NCBI RefSeq assembly: GCF_019623905.1
Contig: NZ_CP069370.1
Coordinates: forward strand, 4,079,001 to 4,143,000
Direction of reading: 5' to 3'
DNA from: Neotabrizicola shimadae
Lineage (GTDB): Bacteria; Pseudomonadota; Alphaproteobacteria; Rhodobacterales; Rhodobacteraceae
Length of the DNA stretch: 64,000 nt
The notes under the pieces were generated by a model. The model did no database searches. It was given only the letters and a program-made list of their open reading frames with translations, and was not told the DNA's origin. Each line of letters opens with the position of its first letter. Positions within the stretch are counted from its first letter, which is position 1. Positions 35,449 through 46,035 of the stretch are shown here, in pieces. The position numbers were made by a program, and so were the translations under genes.

Positions 35449-35613
35449 TCAGTCCGTTGTGGTTGCGAAGGCATCCGGCAGGTTCGGTCTTGGTTCGGCC
35501 CGGTCGAGGGACAGGTATGTGCCGTATCCCAGGACCGCAATGAGCAGCGCGAGCGCCGCCATGGCGAGGCGCGGATTTCCGTCCACGGCTGCCGTTTCGT
35601 GGCGCATTGCCAT
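35449..35613 (-). CDS. 54-residue single-span membrane protein between sucD and sucA
   Basis: The frame starts [18 protein letters not shown], has one hydrophobic segment (MAALALLIAVLGYGTYLSL) and ends in a short hydrophilic tail to TTTD. Its ATG overlaps the sucD stop (TGATG), the classic sign of translational coupling, and an AAGGGC lies upstream. The N terminus should be cytoplasmic and the tail periplasmic by charge. I do not know a named family. The position inside the suc operon suggests a link to the 2-oxoglutarate dehydrogenase/succinyl-CoA synthetase proteins or to membrane anchoring, which is inference. Confidence 0.75.
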   Translation of the reverse strand: MAMRHETAAVDGNPRLAMAALALLIAVLGYGTYLSLDRAEPRPNLPDAFATTTD

Positions 35614-36497
35614 CAGCCCTTGATGGCCTTCATGACGGCCTCGCCCAGGCCTGCCGGGCTGTCGGCGACCACGATGCCGGCGGATTTCATCGCCTCGATC
35701 TTGCTTGCCGCGTCGCCCTTGCCGCCGGCCACGATGGCACCGGCATGGCCCATGCGGCGGCCGGGAGGGGCGGTGCGGCCGGCGATGAAGCCGGCGGTGG
35801 GCTTCCAGCGGCCGCGCTTCTTTTCATCGGCGAGGAACTGGGCGGCGTCCTCTTCGGCCGAGCCGCCGATTTCGCCGATCATGATGATCGAGGTCGTCTC
35901 CGGGTCGGCCAGGAACATTTCCAGCACGTCGATATGCTCGGTGCCCTTGATCGGGTCGCCGCCGATGCCGACGGCCGAGGACTGGCCAAGGCCGATGTCG
36001 GTGGTCTGCTTCACGGCCTCATAAGTGAGCGTGCCCGAGCGGCTTACAACGCCGACCGAGCCGCGCTTGAAGATCGAGCCGGGCATGATGCCGATCTTGC
36101 AGGCGTCGGGCGTCATGACGCCGGGGCAGTTCGGCCCGATGAGGCGGGACTTCGAGTTCAGGAGCGCGCGCTTGACCTTCATCATGTCAAGGACGGGGAT
36201 ACCCTCGGTGATGCAGACGATCAGCGGGATTTCGGCGTCGATGGCTTCCAGGATCGAGTCGGCCGCGAAGGGCGGGGGCACGTAGATCGCCGTGGCGTCG
36301 GCGCCGGTGGCGAGGACGGCGTCATGGACCGAGTCGAAGACCGGCAGGCCGAGGTGGGTGGAACCGCCCTTTCCGGGGGTGACGCCGCCGACCATCTTGG
36401 TGCCGTAGGCGATGGCCTGTTCCGAGTGGAAGGTGCCCTGGCTGCCGGTGAAGCCCTGGCAGATCACCTTGGTGTTTTCGTTGACGAGAACGGCCAT
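35613..36497 (-). CDS. sucD: Succinyl-CoA synthetase alpha subunit
   Basis: A 294-residue subunit carrying the phospho-histidine and CoA site. It has [20 protein letters not shown] at the start (CoA-binding Rossmann loop), [10 protein letters not shown], and [14 protein letters not shown] with the active histidine. It forms a heteromer with SucC, whose gene lies three bases upstream. It catalyses succinyl-CoA plus ADP/GDP to succinate plus NTP. Its stop codon overlaps the next ATG. Confidence 0.98.
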   Translation of the reverse strand: MAVLVNENTKVICQGFTGSQGTFHSEQAIAYGTKMVGGVTPGKGGSTHLGLPVFDSVHDAVLATGADATAIYVPPPFAADSILEAIDAEIPLIVCITEGIPVLDMMKVKRALLNSKSRLIGPNCPGVMTPDACKIGIMPGSIFKRGSVGVVSRSGTLTYEAVKQTTDIGLGQSSAVGIGGDPIKGTEHIDVLEMFLADPETTSIIMIGEIGGSAEEDAAQFLADEKKRGRWKPTAGFIAGRTAPPGRRMGHAGAIVAGGKGDAASKIEAMKSAGIVVADSPAGLGEAVMKAIKG

Positions 36498-36500
36498 TTC

Positions 36501-37694
<1,194 letters not shown>

Positions 37695-37751
37695 GAAAGT
37701 TCCCCGTCAGTCGTGCCGTTGGGCGGGTCTTGCCACGGATTTCAGCAGGAA

Positions 37752-37784
37752 CGAAACGGTATTCTTTGGTATACCGACGTTTCG
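37752..37784. promoter_or_regulatory. Imperfect inverted repeat in the sucC leader
   Basis: CGAAACG-GTAT and ATACC-GACGTTTCG form inverted arms around a loop that includes the GGTATACC palindrome at 37768. It is 58-90 bases upstream of the sucC ATG and could be an operator or a leader hairpin. Confidence 0.35.
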
Positions 37785-37791
37785 CGCTAAC
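37780..37791. promoter_or_regulatory. LacI-type (CceR-like) candidate site upstream of sucC
   Basis: TTTCGCGCTAAC differs at two positions from the dyad GTTAGCGCTAAC. The same core, GTTCGCGCTAAC, is found between mdh and the TSUP gene, and a weaker form upstream of sdhC. Assignment to CceR is inference from knowledge of R. sphaeroides central-carbon control. Confidence 0.4.
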
Positions 37792-37802
37792 AATCGACAT
37801 TT

Positions 37803-37833
37803 TGTGATCACGGCAAGAAAACCTGTGATCACA
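37803..37833. promoter_or_regulatory. Paired GTGATCAC operator upstream of sucC
   Basis: TGTGATCAC at 37803-37811 and TGTGATCACA at 37824-37833 have a centre-to-centre distance of 21 bases, two DNA turns. The identical pair and spacing recur upstream of sdhC at 47871. It is most likely the binding site for a dimer pair of one regulator, possibly the GntR-type AkgR. Confidence 0.65.
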
Positions 37834-37944
37834 AGGCTGATTTGACTGAGTCGGACGGTTGATTCGTGCCGGATTCGGAGGGCCCTGAGCCACGACACGG
37901 TAGGCGTCGATCCTGCCGGATGCTATGGCGACACTGGTCCGGCC

Positions 37945-39033
37945 GTGCGGGTGCCGGAGACCAAGGCGGAGGCGGACCTGGCAGGACGGCGGCAGGACTG
38001 GGGCGTGGTCTCGACCGTGAGCGAGGCGCCGGAACTGGTGGTGGCCTTTGCCGCCCATGCCCTGAGCCTGGGCGCGGCGGAGGTGTGCCTCTACCTGGAC
38101 GAACCGGCGCCTGAACTGGAACGGATGCTTGGGGCGAACCCGCGCGTGCGTCTGGTGCGCTGCGACGCGGCGTATTGGGCGGGGCTGGGCATGGACCGGC
38201 CCTGGGTCCCGGCGATTCGGCAACGCGCGAACCTGAAGGTTGAACTGGACGCGGCGCGCTTTCCCTGGCTGTTGCACATCGACGCCGACGAGTTTCTGTG
38301 GGGGCCGGGCGACATGGGCGAGATCCTTGCCGCCCAGCCGGAAGAGGCGGGGTTCCTGCTGATCCCGGTGGCCGAGCGCGTGCATTCCGGCCCGGCGGAC
38401 GCGGCCAATGTCTTTGGCGGGCGGTTCCGCCGGCAGGTGGGGGGCGAGGCCGAGGTGGCCATCGCCCGGCTGGACGGTCCGGCCGCGCCGTTCCTGGACC
38501 AGGGCATGGCGGGTTACGCCGGGGGCAAGAGCGTTTTCCGCAGCGGCGGGCGGGCGGCGGCGGGTGTGCATCTGCCCGATGGCGCGGGCGAACCGCTGAA
38601 CGTGCTGTACAGCCACCTGATCCTGCATTTCGACGGGCTGACCCCGGCGGGCTGGGTCGCCAAGAAGCGGCGGGCCATCGCGCAGCAGCCGGAGTGGCGG
38701 TCCTATCCCGACAGCCACCGGGCGACGCGCAACCAGTTGGCGGCGGTGCATGACGCCACCGACGATGCCGCGGCGGCGCGGGTCTATTCGTTAATCAAGG
38801 AACTGGACCCCGCGCGCGAGACGGCGCTGGCGGAGCAGGGCATTCTGCTGGATGTCGAGCTGGATTTGCCTGCGAAGATCGAGGCGGCGTTTCCCGGTCT
38901 GGCGCTGGACTTCAGTGCAGCGGCGCTGGATCGCCACGTCATGGCCTATCGCCCGCGCCGGGACTTTCAGGCGGTGAAGCACGGACTGCGGGCGATGCTG
39001 TCGCGCTGGACCGGGCGGCGGCCGCGGGCCTGA
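37945..39033 (+). CDS. Glycosyltransferase family 2/92-like protein
   Basis: A 362-residue protein beginning with GVVSTVSEAPELVVAFAAHAL. A LLHIDADEFLW motif with the metal-binding D-x-D (around residue 112) marks a GT-A fold glycosyltransferase of the type often found near surface polysaccharide genes in this family. There is no signal or membrane span. The GTG at 37945 is the most likely start; a second GTG lies two codons on. It faces the sulfotransferase-methyltransferase gene tail to tail, four bases apart. Donor and acceptor sugars are unknown. Confidence 0.75.
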   Translation: MRVPETKAEADLAGRRQDWGVVSTVSEAPELVVAFAAHALSLGAAEVCLYLDEPAPELERMLGANPRVRLVRCDAAYWAGLGMDRPWVPAIRQRANLKVELDAARFPWLLHIDADEFLWGPGDMGEILAAQPEEAGFLLIPVAERVHSGPADAANVFGGRFRRQVGGEAEVAIARLDGPAAPFLDQGMAGYAGGKSVFRSGGRAAAGVHLPDGAGEPLNVLYSHLILHFDGLTPAGWVAKKRRAIAQQPEWRSYPDSHRATRNQLAAVHDATDDAAAARVYSLIKELDPARETALAEQGILLDVELDLPAKIEAAFPGLALDFSAAALDRHVMAYRPRRDFQAVKHGLRAMLSRWTGRRPRA

Positions 39034-39037
39034 GCTG

Positions 39038-40429
39038 TCAGGCGGGCTCGGCGCGGACAAGCACCTGGCCGCGGGGCAGGCGGGCGGTGGGCAAGGTGAA
39101 GCGGAAGCCCGAGGCGGTGACCATGTGATCCAGGTCATCGGCCAGCATGTGATAGGGCGCGCGGAGCGGATGCGTGACCACGCCATCGGGCTGGCGGACC
39201 GGGCCGAGGCAGGCCGCGGCATCGGGGGCGAGAAAGACGGTGAACAGGAACTGACGCAGCGCGGGAAAGCGCGAGCGGATAGAGATCAGCGCGCGGCGCA
39301 GGTGGTTCATCGGCAGATGGGTGAAGACTGCGAAAGCGATGGCAAAGTCGAAATCGGCGGGCAGGCCGGGGAAGGAGAAATCCTCGTCCTGCACCAGATG
39401 CGAAAGGGGCAGGCGGTCCTTTTCGGTAAGCTCGCTTTCCCAGCCCCGTTGCATCAAGGGAAGCGACAGGTCGGTGGCCCAGTAGTTGCCAGCGTCAAGG
39501 TAGGGCACCGCCCGGCAGCCGAGGCGCAGGGAACCGGCACCGATGTCGAGCAGGCGGTGGTGCGGCTGGAGGCCGGCCTCGCGCAGCAGTGCCATCTGGA
39601 CCTCGCCGGTTTCCTTCCAGCGGCCGCCGACGATGTCGCGGTGCCGGCCTGCGGCAAGGGCCTGATCGTAGAAGCCGGGGGCGTGGTAGGGCGAGATGCT
39701 GGCCGCGGGCTCCGGGACGGCCTTTTGCGCGGGGCGGCGGGTGCGTTGCGCGATCTGGCTGTCCCTGATGCGGCGGCTTTCGTCGTAGATCTGGCGGTCT
39801 TCGGCGACCAGCCGTTCGAACCCCTGCCGGGCGCGGGGGGAGATGTCGGCAGCGGCCGGGTCGGGGTTCACATGGGCGACGACCGGGTCAGCCGGGAGCG
39901 TCAGGTCGGCCGGGACGCCGAGCAGCCGCTTGAGCCGTTCGACATCTTCGGCAAGGCTCTCCTGCGCGCCGACGAAGAACAGGCGCTTGCGGTTCGCCTG
40001 CAGCACCTCGACAGAGCCGAGATAGTGGACGTAGTTCAGCCGCAGATGCAGGATCGCAAGGGCGGCCTGTTCGGCCTCTGGCGTGCCATCGGCCAGGGCT
40101 AGGCCAAGCGCCTCGGGCGTGGGAAACCGCGTGAAGGCAATCTCCTCCTCGGGCGACCAGGGCCGGTAGGTGCGGGGCTGGCCCTTGCGCTGGCGGCTGA
40201 GAAAGCCCGAGACGGCCCGCGCCACGGGCTCTCGCACGACGAAGCCCAGGTGCAGGTTCGGGTCATCGCGCACCTGCGCGGGGAGGGTGGCGCGGTGCGG
40301 AAGAAGGCGGACCGGGGTCACCCCCGGACGCTGATTGGCCCGGTCGAGGAGGTCGTAGAGCGCCGATCCCCCCGTCTTGCCAATGTGCAGCATGGCCAGG
40401 GGAGGGCCGGACCGGGAGCGGCGTATCAA
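39038..40429 (-). CDS. Sulfotransferase-methyltransferase fusion protein
   Basis: A 463-residue protein. The N-terminal half has the sulfotransferase 5'-PSB-like loop HIGKTGGSALYDLLDR (about residues 15-30) and VVREPVARAVSGFLSRQRKG, the 3'-PB-like region. From about residue 245 a class I methyltransferase follows: LLDIGAGSLRLGCRAVPYL near 292-310, then FDFAIAFAVFTHLP. A TTG at 40429, overlapping the pepT stop (TTGA) and preceded by GAGG, is my start; an ATG at 40393 lacks a ribosome site. It probably sulfates and methylates a surface glycan, by context with the facing glycosyltransferase. Confidence 0.75.
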   Translation of the reverse strand: MIRRSRSGPPLAMLHIGKTGGSALYDLLDRANQRPGVTPVRLLPHRATLPAQVRDDPNLHLGFVVREPVARAVSGFLSRQRKGQPRTYRPWSPEEEIAFTRFPTPEALGLALADGTPEAEQAALAILHLRLNYVHYLGSVEVLQANRKRLFFVGAQESLAEDVERLKRLLGVPADLTLPADPVVAHVNPDPAAADISPRARQGFERLVAEDRQIYDESRRIRDSQIAQRTRRPAQKAVPEPAASISPYHAPGFYDQALAAGRHRDIVGGRWKETGEVQMALLREAGLQPHHRLLDIGAGSLRLGCRAVPYLDAGNYWATDLSLPLMQRGWESELTEKDRLPLSHLVQDEDFSFPGLPADFDFAIAFAVFTHLPMNHLRRALISIRSRFPALRQFLFTVFLAPDAAACLGPVRQPDGVVTHPLRAPYHMLADDLDHMVTASGFRFTLPTARLPRGQVLVRAEPA

Positions 40430-41655
40430 TCCGCAACCTCTTGGACCAGCGTCAGGCAAAGTTCGGTGGCGAGCGCCATGTCCTGCAGGCTGACCCATTC
40501 CAGGGGGCCATGGATTTCCTGCATCCCGGTGAAGAGGTTGGGGCAGGGCAGGCCAAGCTCGGTCAGGCGCGAGCCATCGGTGCCGCCACGGATGGACAGG
40601 CGGCGGGGGGAAAGTCCCAGGCGGCGGGCGGCGGATTCGGCCCGTTCGAGAGGGCGCGGATCCTGTTCCAGCTTTTCGCGCATGTTGCGGTATTCCGGAC
40701 GGATCTGCACGGTGACCGCGGCGCGGGGTTCGGTGGCAACGATGGCGGCGGCCAGCGCGCGCAGCATCTCGCCCCGCGTGGCCAGCGCGGCGGTGTCGAA
40801 GTCGCGCAGGATGAAGCGCAGTTCGGCCCGTGCGGCGCTGCCTTCGAGCGAATAGAGGTGGAGGAAGCCCTCGCGCCCCTCGGTCTGCTCGGGGGTTTGC
40901 GCGGCGGGCAGGGCTGCGATCAGCTTTCCGGCCAGGGTCAGCGCGTTGACCATGCGGCCCTTGGCATAGCCGGGATGGGCCGAGACGCCGGTGATCGTGA
41001 TCTGGGCGTTGTCGGCCGAGAAACATTCCCACTCGATCTCTCCCGGTGCGCCGCCGTCGAAGGTATAGGCGAAGTCGGCGGCCAGGTCGGCGGGCAGGCG
41101 CGGATCGACGCCGCGGCCGATTTCCTCATCTGGCGTGAAGGCCAGGCGGACGGGTGCGCGGCGGGCCAGAGGCTCGGTCAGCATCCGGCGGGCTGCGGTC
41201 ATCAGGATCGCGATGCCCGACTTGTCGTCTGCCCCCAGAAGCGTGGTGCCCGAGGCGGTGACGATGTCATGGCCGATATGGCTCGCCAGCGCGGGCGAGA
41301 CCTCGGGCGACAGGACCAGCGCCGGGTCGTCAGGGAAGGTGATCGGGCCGCCGTTGTAGCCGCGGATCACGCGGGGTTTGACGCCGGTGGCGTTGAACTG
41401 CGGCGCGGTGTCCATGTGGGCAAGGAAGCCAATGGTCGGGCCGGGGGCCGTGCCGGGGATGGTGGCAAGCACCACGCCATACTCTGTCAGACGCACATCG
41501 GCCGCGCCCATGTCGTGCAACTCCTGCACCAGCAGGCGCGCGAGGACCAGCTGTTCGGGCGTCGAGGGGGAGGTGGGCGAATCCTCGTCGCTCTGGCTGT
41601 CGATGGCGCAATAGCGCAGCAGGCGATCCTCAAGCTCGGCAGTGAAATCGGTCAT
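40426..41655 (-). CDS. pepT: Peptidase T (tripeptide aminopeptidase)
   Basis: A 409-residue M20 zinc peptidase that removes the N-terminal residue of tripeptides in the cytoplasm. Zinc and catalytic motifs are present: GFLAHMDTAP (about residue 77), TLLGADDKSGIA, FTPDEEIGRGVD and RGGTDGSRL. Length and order match PepT. It starts at 41655 and its stop overlaps the start of the fusion gene downstream, so the two are probably co-transcribed despite unrelated functions. Confidence 0.93.
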   Translation of the reverse strand: MTDFTAELEDRLLRYCAIDSQSDEDSPTSPSTPEQLVLARLLVQELHDMGAADVRLTEYGVVLATIPGTAPGPTIGFLAHMDTAPQFNATGVKPRVIRGYNGGPITFPDDPALVLSPEVSPALASHIGHDIVTASGTTLLGADDKSGIAILMTAARRMLTEPLARRAPVRLAFTPDEEIGRGVDPRLPADLAADFAYTFDGGAPGEIEWECFSADNAQITITGVSAHPGYAKGRMVNALTLAGKLIAALPAAQTPEQTEGREGFLHLYSLEGSAARAELRFILRDFDTAALATRGEMLRALAAAIVATEPRAAVTVQIRPEYRNMREKLEQDPRPLERAESAARRLGLSPRRLSIRGGTDGSRLTELGLPCPNLFTGMQEIHGPLEWVSLQDMALATELCLTLVQEVAD

Positions 41656-41680
41656 GCTTGCCTCGGGCAGGCGGAACAGG

Positions 41681-41845
41681 TCAGCCGGGCTTCTTCACCT
41701 GGGCTGCGGCCTTCATGCGGGCGAGGAGTTCCTCCTTGCCGGGAGTCTTGCCATGCGACTGCTTGGGCGCGCCGTGACGGTTCTGCGCGTCGAACTTCGG
41801 GGTGCCCTTGGTGGCCTTGGCGTTGCCGGATTTTGAATAGTCCAT
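41681..41845 (-). CDS. 54-residue basic hydrophilic protein
   Basis: The frame MDYSKSGNAKATKGTPKFD to QVKKPG is Lys-rich and lacks hydrophobic segments. A similar MDYSKxxN start with an ELLARMKAAA-KK end is, as I recall, widespread in Rhodobacteraceae small hypothetical proteins. No strong ribosome binding site is seen (CGTTCCAGC). It lies between mdh and pepT on the same strand, with a terminator-like hairpin just upstream. The function is unknown. Confidence 0.65.
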   Translation of the reverse strand: MDYSKSGNAKATKGTPKFDAQNRHGAPKQSHGKTPGKEELLARMKAAAQVKKPG

Positions 41846-41870
41846 GCTGGAACGATGCCCTGAAATGGAA

Positions 41871-41894
41871 ACGCGCGCCAGTGCTGGCGCGCGT
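41871..41894 (-). terminator. Hairpin after mdh
   Basis: ACGCGCGCCAG and CTGGCGCGCGT form an 11-pair stem with a two-base loop, 20 bases past the mdh stop. On the mdh strand it is followed by TTTCC, a short T-run. It probably ends mdh transcription before the 54-residue gene. Confidence 0.6.
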
Positions 41895-41914
41895 CTGCTG
41901 TATCACGAAGCGGA

Positions 41915-43794
<1,880 letters not shown>

Positions 43795-43825
43795 GTCGGG
43801 CGCCGAAGCGCCCGCCCCGACGGAT

Positions 43826-44038
43826 CTAGGCCTTGTCCACCGCATCCTTCACGCGGTCGGCGGCCTTCTTCACCGCGTCCTTGGCATCGGCTTCCAGTTG
43901 CTGGGCCTTGCCCTTCAGCTCTTGCACGGCGCCTTCGGCCTGAAGATCCTCTTTCCCGGTCGCCTTGCCGAGCGCCTGCTTCGCATTGCCGACGGCTTCG
44001 TTGGCCAGACCCTTGATCCTGTCTCCGGTGCTGCTCAT
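43826..44038 (-). CDS. CsbD-family stress-response protein
   Basis: A 70-residue hydrophilic protein, MSSTGDRIKGLANEAVGNAKQ, with heptad-like Ala/Lys/Asp repeats and the KGKAQQLEADAKDAVKKAADR region typical of CsbD. Such proteins are usually induced by general stress, but the mechanism is unknown. The start follows AAGGAAGGA. Two tandem 18-bp units lie directly upstream in its leader. It converges on the TSUP gene. Confidence 0.85.
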   Translation of the reverse strand: MSSTGDRIKGLANEAVGNAKQALGKATGKEDLQAEGAVQELKGKAQQLEADAKDAVKKAADRVKDAVDKA

Positions 44039-44049
44039 GACGTATCCTT

Positions 44050-44085
44050 CCTTCAATGGCGGGGCAGCCTTCAATGGCGGGGCAG
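44050..44085. repeat. Two tandem 18-bp units upstream of csbD-like gene
   Basis: CCTTCAATGGCGGGGCAG occurs twice in direct succession. On the csbD strand each unit contains GAAGG, so the duplication places an extra ribosome-site-like sequence in the leader. Confidence 0.8.
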
Positions 44086-44222
44086 CGCATCGCGCCGGCG
44101 GGCCGGGTTCGGCCTGCACCATGGCAGATGGGCCGCAGCGCCGGGCGTTCAATCGGCGGGGCGAAGTCCGGCCGGAACCCGCCGGTTGCGGCCTTTGGGG
44201 GCGGCGAGACCCTGCCGATGCT

Positions 44223-44253
44223 GCCGTTGCGCAAGAAATTTCTGCGTTGCGGC
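44223..44253. promoter_or_regulatory. Dyad-symmetric candidate operator upstream of mcl2
   Basis: GCCG-N3-CGCA-A-GAAATTTC-TGCG-N3-CGGC is symmetric apart from one added base and the TTG spacers. It is 70-100 bases before mcl2, between it and the divergent CsbD gene. The factor is unknown. Confidence 0.4.
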
Positions 44254-44287
44254 AAAAGGGGGCTTGAAGAAAGTGGCGAGTTCGTGG

Positions 44288-44316
44288 TTCCTCGCGCAAG
44301 AATCTTTCGCGAGGAA
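44288..44316 (+). promoter_or_regulatory. Hairpin enclosing the mcl2 ribosome binding site
   Basis: TTCCTCGCG (44288-44296) pairs perfectly with CGCGAGGAA (44308-44316) across an 11-base loop. The GAGGAA in the 3' arm is the ribosome binding site of mcl2, whose ATG is at 44323. The structure would hide the site until opened by a factor, a small RNA, temperature or coupled translation. Confidence 0.5.
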
Positions 44317-44322
44317 TCTGCC

Positions 44323-45198
44323 ATGACCCGTCCCTGCCGCTCGGTTCTGTACATTCCCGGTTCGAAGGACCGGGCGCTGGACAAGGCGCGCGGGCTGCCG
44401 GCCGATGCCATCATCTTCGATCTGGAGGATGCAGTCGCCCCCGAGGAGAAGCCAGCGGCGCGGGCTCTGCTGGCGCGGGTGCTGGCGGACTACGACTTTG
44501 GCCCGCGGATGCGGATCGTGCGGATCAACGGGTTTGATACCGAATGGGGCCGGGCCGATGCCGAGGCGATGAATACGGCGATTGCCGGCGGTGCAAGGAT
44601 CGACGCGATCCTCGTGCCCAAGGTGAACCATGCCGCCGATCTGGGTGCCGTGGCCGATCTGGTGCCGGGCGCCGATCTCTGGGCGATGATGGAAACGGCG
44701 GCGGGGATGCTGAATGCCGCAGGCATTGCGGCGCATCCGCGGTTGAAAGGCATGGTCATGGGCACCAACGACCTGGCCAAGGAACTGGGCAGCCGCTTCC
44801 GCCCTGACCGCCTGGCCCTTGTCACGGGGCTGGGTCTTTGCGTGCTGGCGGCCAAGGCGGCGGGCAAGGTGATTGTCGACGGCGTCTTCAACGCCTTCAA
44901 GGACGACGAGGGCCTGCGCGCAGAATGCGAGCAGGGCCGCGACATGGGCTTTGATGGCAAGACATTGATCCACCCGGCGCAGTTGGCGATTGCCAACCAG
45001 GTCTTTGCGCCGTCCGAGGCCGAAATTGACCTGGCTCGGCGCCAGATCGAGGCATTTTCGGCCGCCAAGGCGGCGGGGCAGGGCGTGGCCGTGGTTGACG
45101 GGCGCATCGTGGAAAACCTGCATGTCGTCACGGCCGAAGCGACCCTGGCGAAGGCAGAGGCCATTGCCGCGCTGGAGTTTGCATCGGACGGCGTTTGA
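44323..45198 (+). CDS. mcl2: (3S)-malyl-CoA thioesterase
   Basis: A 291-residue HpcH/HpaI-fold protein. The RSVLYIPGSKDRALDKARGL start, ADAIIFDLEDAVAPEEK, MVMGTNDLAKELGSRFRPDR and GFDGKTLIHPAQLAIAN blocks closely match my memory of R. sphaeroides Mcl2, which hydrolyses malyl-CoA to malate and CoA in the ethylmalonyl-CoA pathway. A general CoA-ester lyase (citrate-lyase beta-like) is the alternative. Its ribosome site lies in a hairpin. It leads mcl2-nnrU-DUF1737-mch, and mch in this set supports the pathway call. Confidence 0.87.
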   Translation: MTRPCRSVLYIPGSKDRALDKARGLPADAIIFDLEDAVAPEEKPAARALLARVLADYDFGPRMRIVRINGFDTEWGRADAEAMNTAIAGGARIDAILVPKVNHAADLGAVADLVPGADLWAMMETAAGMLNAAGIAAHPRLKGMVMGTNDLAKELGSRFRPDRLALVTGLGLCVLAAKAAGKVIVDGVFNAFKDDEGLRAECEQGRDMGFDGKTLIHPAQLAIANQVFAPSEAEIDLARRQIEAFSAAKAAGQGVAVVDGRIVENLHVVTAEATLAKAEAIAALEFASDGV

Positions 45199-45246
45199 CG
45201 GCAGGGTGGCGCGCGAAATGCCCGCTGCCCTGACGGAGTGCCAGCC

Positions 45247-45810
45247 ATGATGATGTTCCTCTTGACCCTCGGCGTCTTGCTGTGGTCGTTCGCACACCTG
45301 TTCAAGCGCCTGGCGCCCACGGCGCGGGCGCGACTGGGCGATCCGGGCAAGGGCGCCGTGGCGCTGGTGCTGGTGCTTTCGGTGGTGCTGATGGTGATCG
45401 GCTATCGCGGGGCCGATTTCGAGCCGGTCTATTCGCCCCTGCCCGGCATGGGGCACCTGAACAACCTGCTCATGCTGGTCTCGGTCTTCCTGTTCGGCGT
45501 CGGGGGAACCAAGGGCACGCTTTACACGAAGATGCGGCATCCGATGCTGACCGGCGTGATTGTCTGGTCGGTCGCGCATCTTCTTGTGAACGGCGATGTG
45601 GCCTCGATCGTGCTTTTCGGCGGGCTCGCGATCTGGGCGGTGGTCGAGATTGTGCTGATCAACGCCGCCGGCCCCTGGGCACGACCGACCGGCGGGCGCG
45701 GGCTGAAGGGCGATGCGATGAACCTGGCGGGCACGCTGGTGCTTTATGGCCTGATCGCCGGCGTGCACATCTGGCTGGGGCATAACCCGTTCGTGGGGAC
45801 CTACGGATGA
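45247..45810 (+). CDS. NnrU-family membrane protein
   Basis: A 187-residue protein with five to six helices. FLLTLGVLLWSFAHLFKRLAP, RHPMLTGVIVWSVAHLLVNGD and the SIVLFGGLAIWAVVEIVLIN region match NnrU, found with nitric-oxide reductase genes elsewhere; its activity is not known. CGGAG precedes the ATG at 45247, and other ATGs follow at once. It sits inside the ethylmalonyl-CoA cluster and overlaps the next gene (ATGA). No nitrogen-oxide genes are nearby. Confidence 0.85.
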   Translation: MMMFLLTLGVLLWSFAHLFKRLAPTARARLGDPGKGAVALVLVLSVVLMVIGYRGADFEPVYSPLPGMGHLNNLLMLVSVFLFGVGGTKGTLYTKMRHPMLTGVIVWSVAHLLVNGDVASIVLFGGLAIWAVVEIVLINAAGPWARPTGGRGLKGDAMNLAGTLVLYGLIAGVHIWLGHNPFVGTYG

Positions 45811-46010
45811 AGCTCTATCGATTCCTGTCCGACGACGACACCTCGGCCTTCTGCCACAAGGTCACCGCCGCCCTGAACAAGGGATGGGCGCTGCATGGCG
45901 GGCCGACCTATGCCTTCGATGCGGCGCGGGGTGTCATGCGCTGCGGCCAGGCGGTGGTGAAGGATGCGCCGGGGACTTACACGCCTGACATCAAGCTGGG
46001 CGAGCAATAG
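45807..46010 (+). CDS. DUF1737 small protein
   Basis: A 67-residue protein, MKLYRFLSDDDTSAFCHKVTAALNKGW then ALHGGPTY, matching DUF1737. Its ATG overlaps the stop of the NnrU gene by four bases, so it is translationally coupled. The fold is small alpha/beta; no function is known. It lies 25 bases before mch. Confidence 0.85.
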   Translation: MKLYRFLSDDDTSAFCHKVTAALNKGWALHGGPTYAFDAARGVMRCGQAVVKDAPGTYTPDIKLGEQ

Positions 46011-46035
46011 GGCGAAACCGCCCACGGAGACTGTG

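Noticed and set aside
32460-35543. A 1027-codon open frame on the plus strand.
   Set aside because: It is the antisense shadow of sucA; its composition follows the codon bias of the real gene and it has no family motif.
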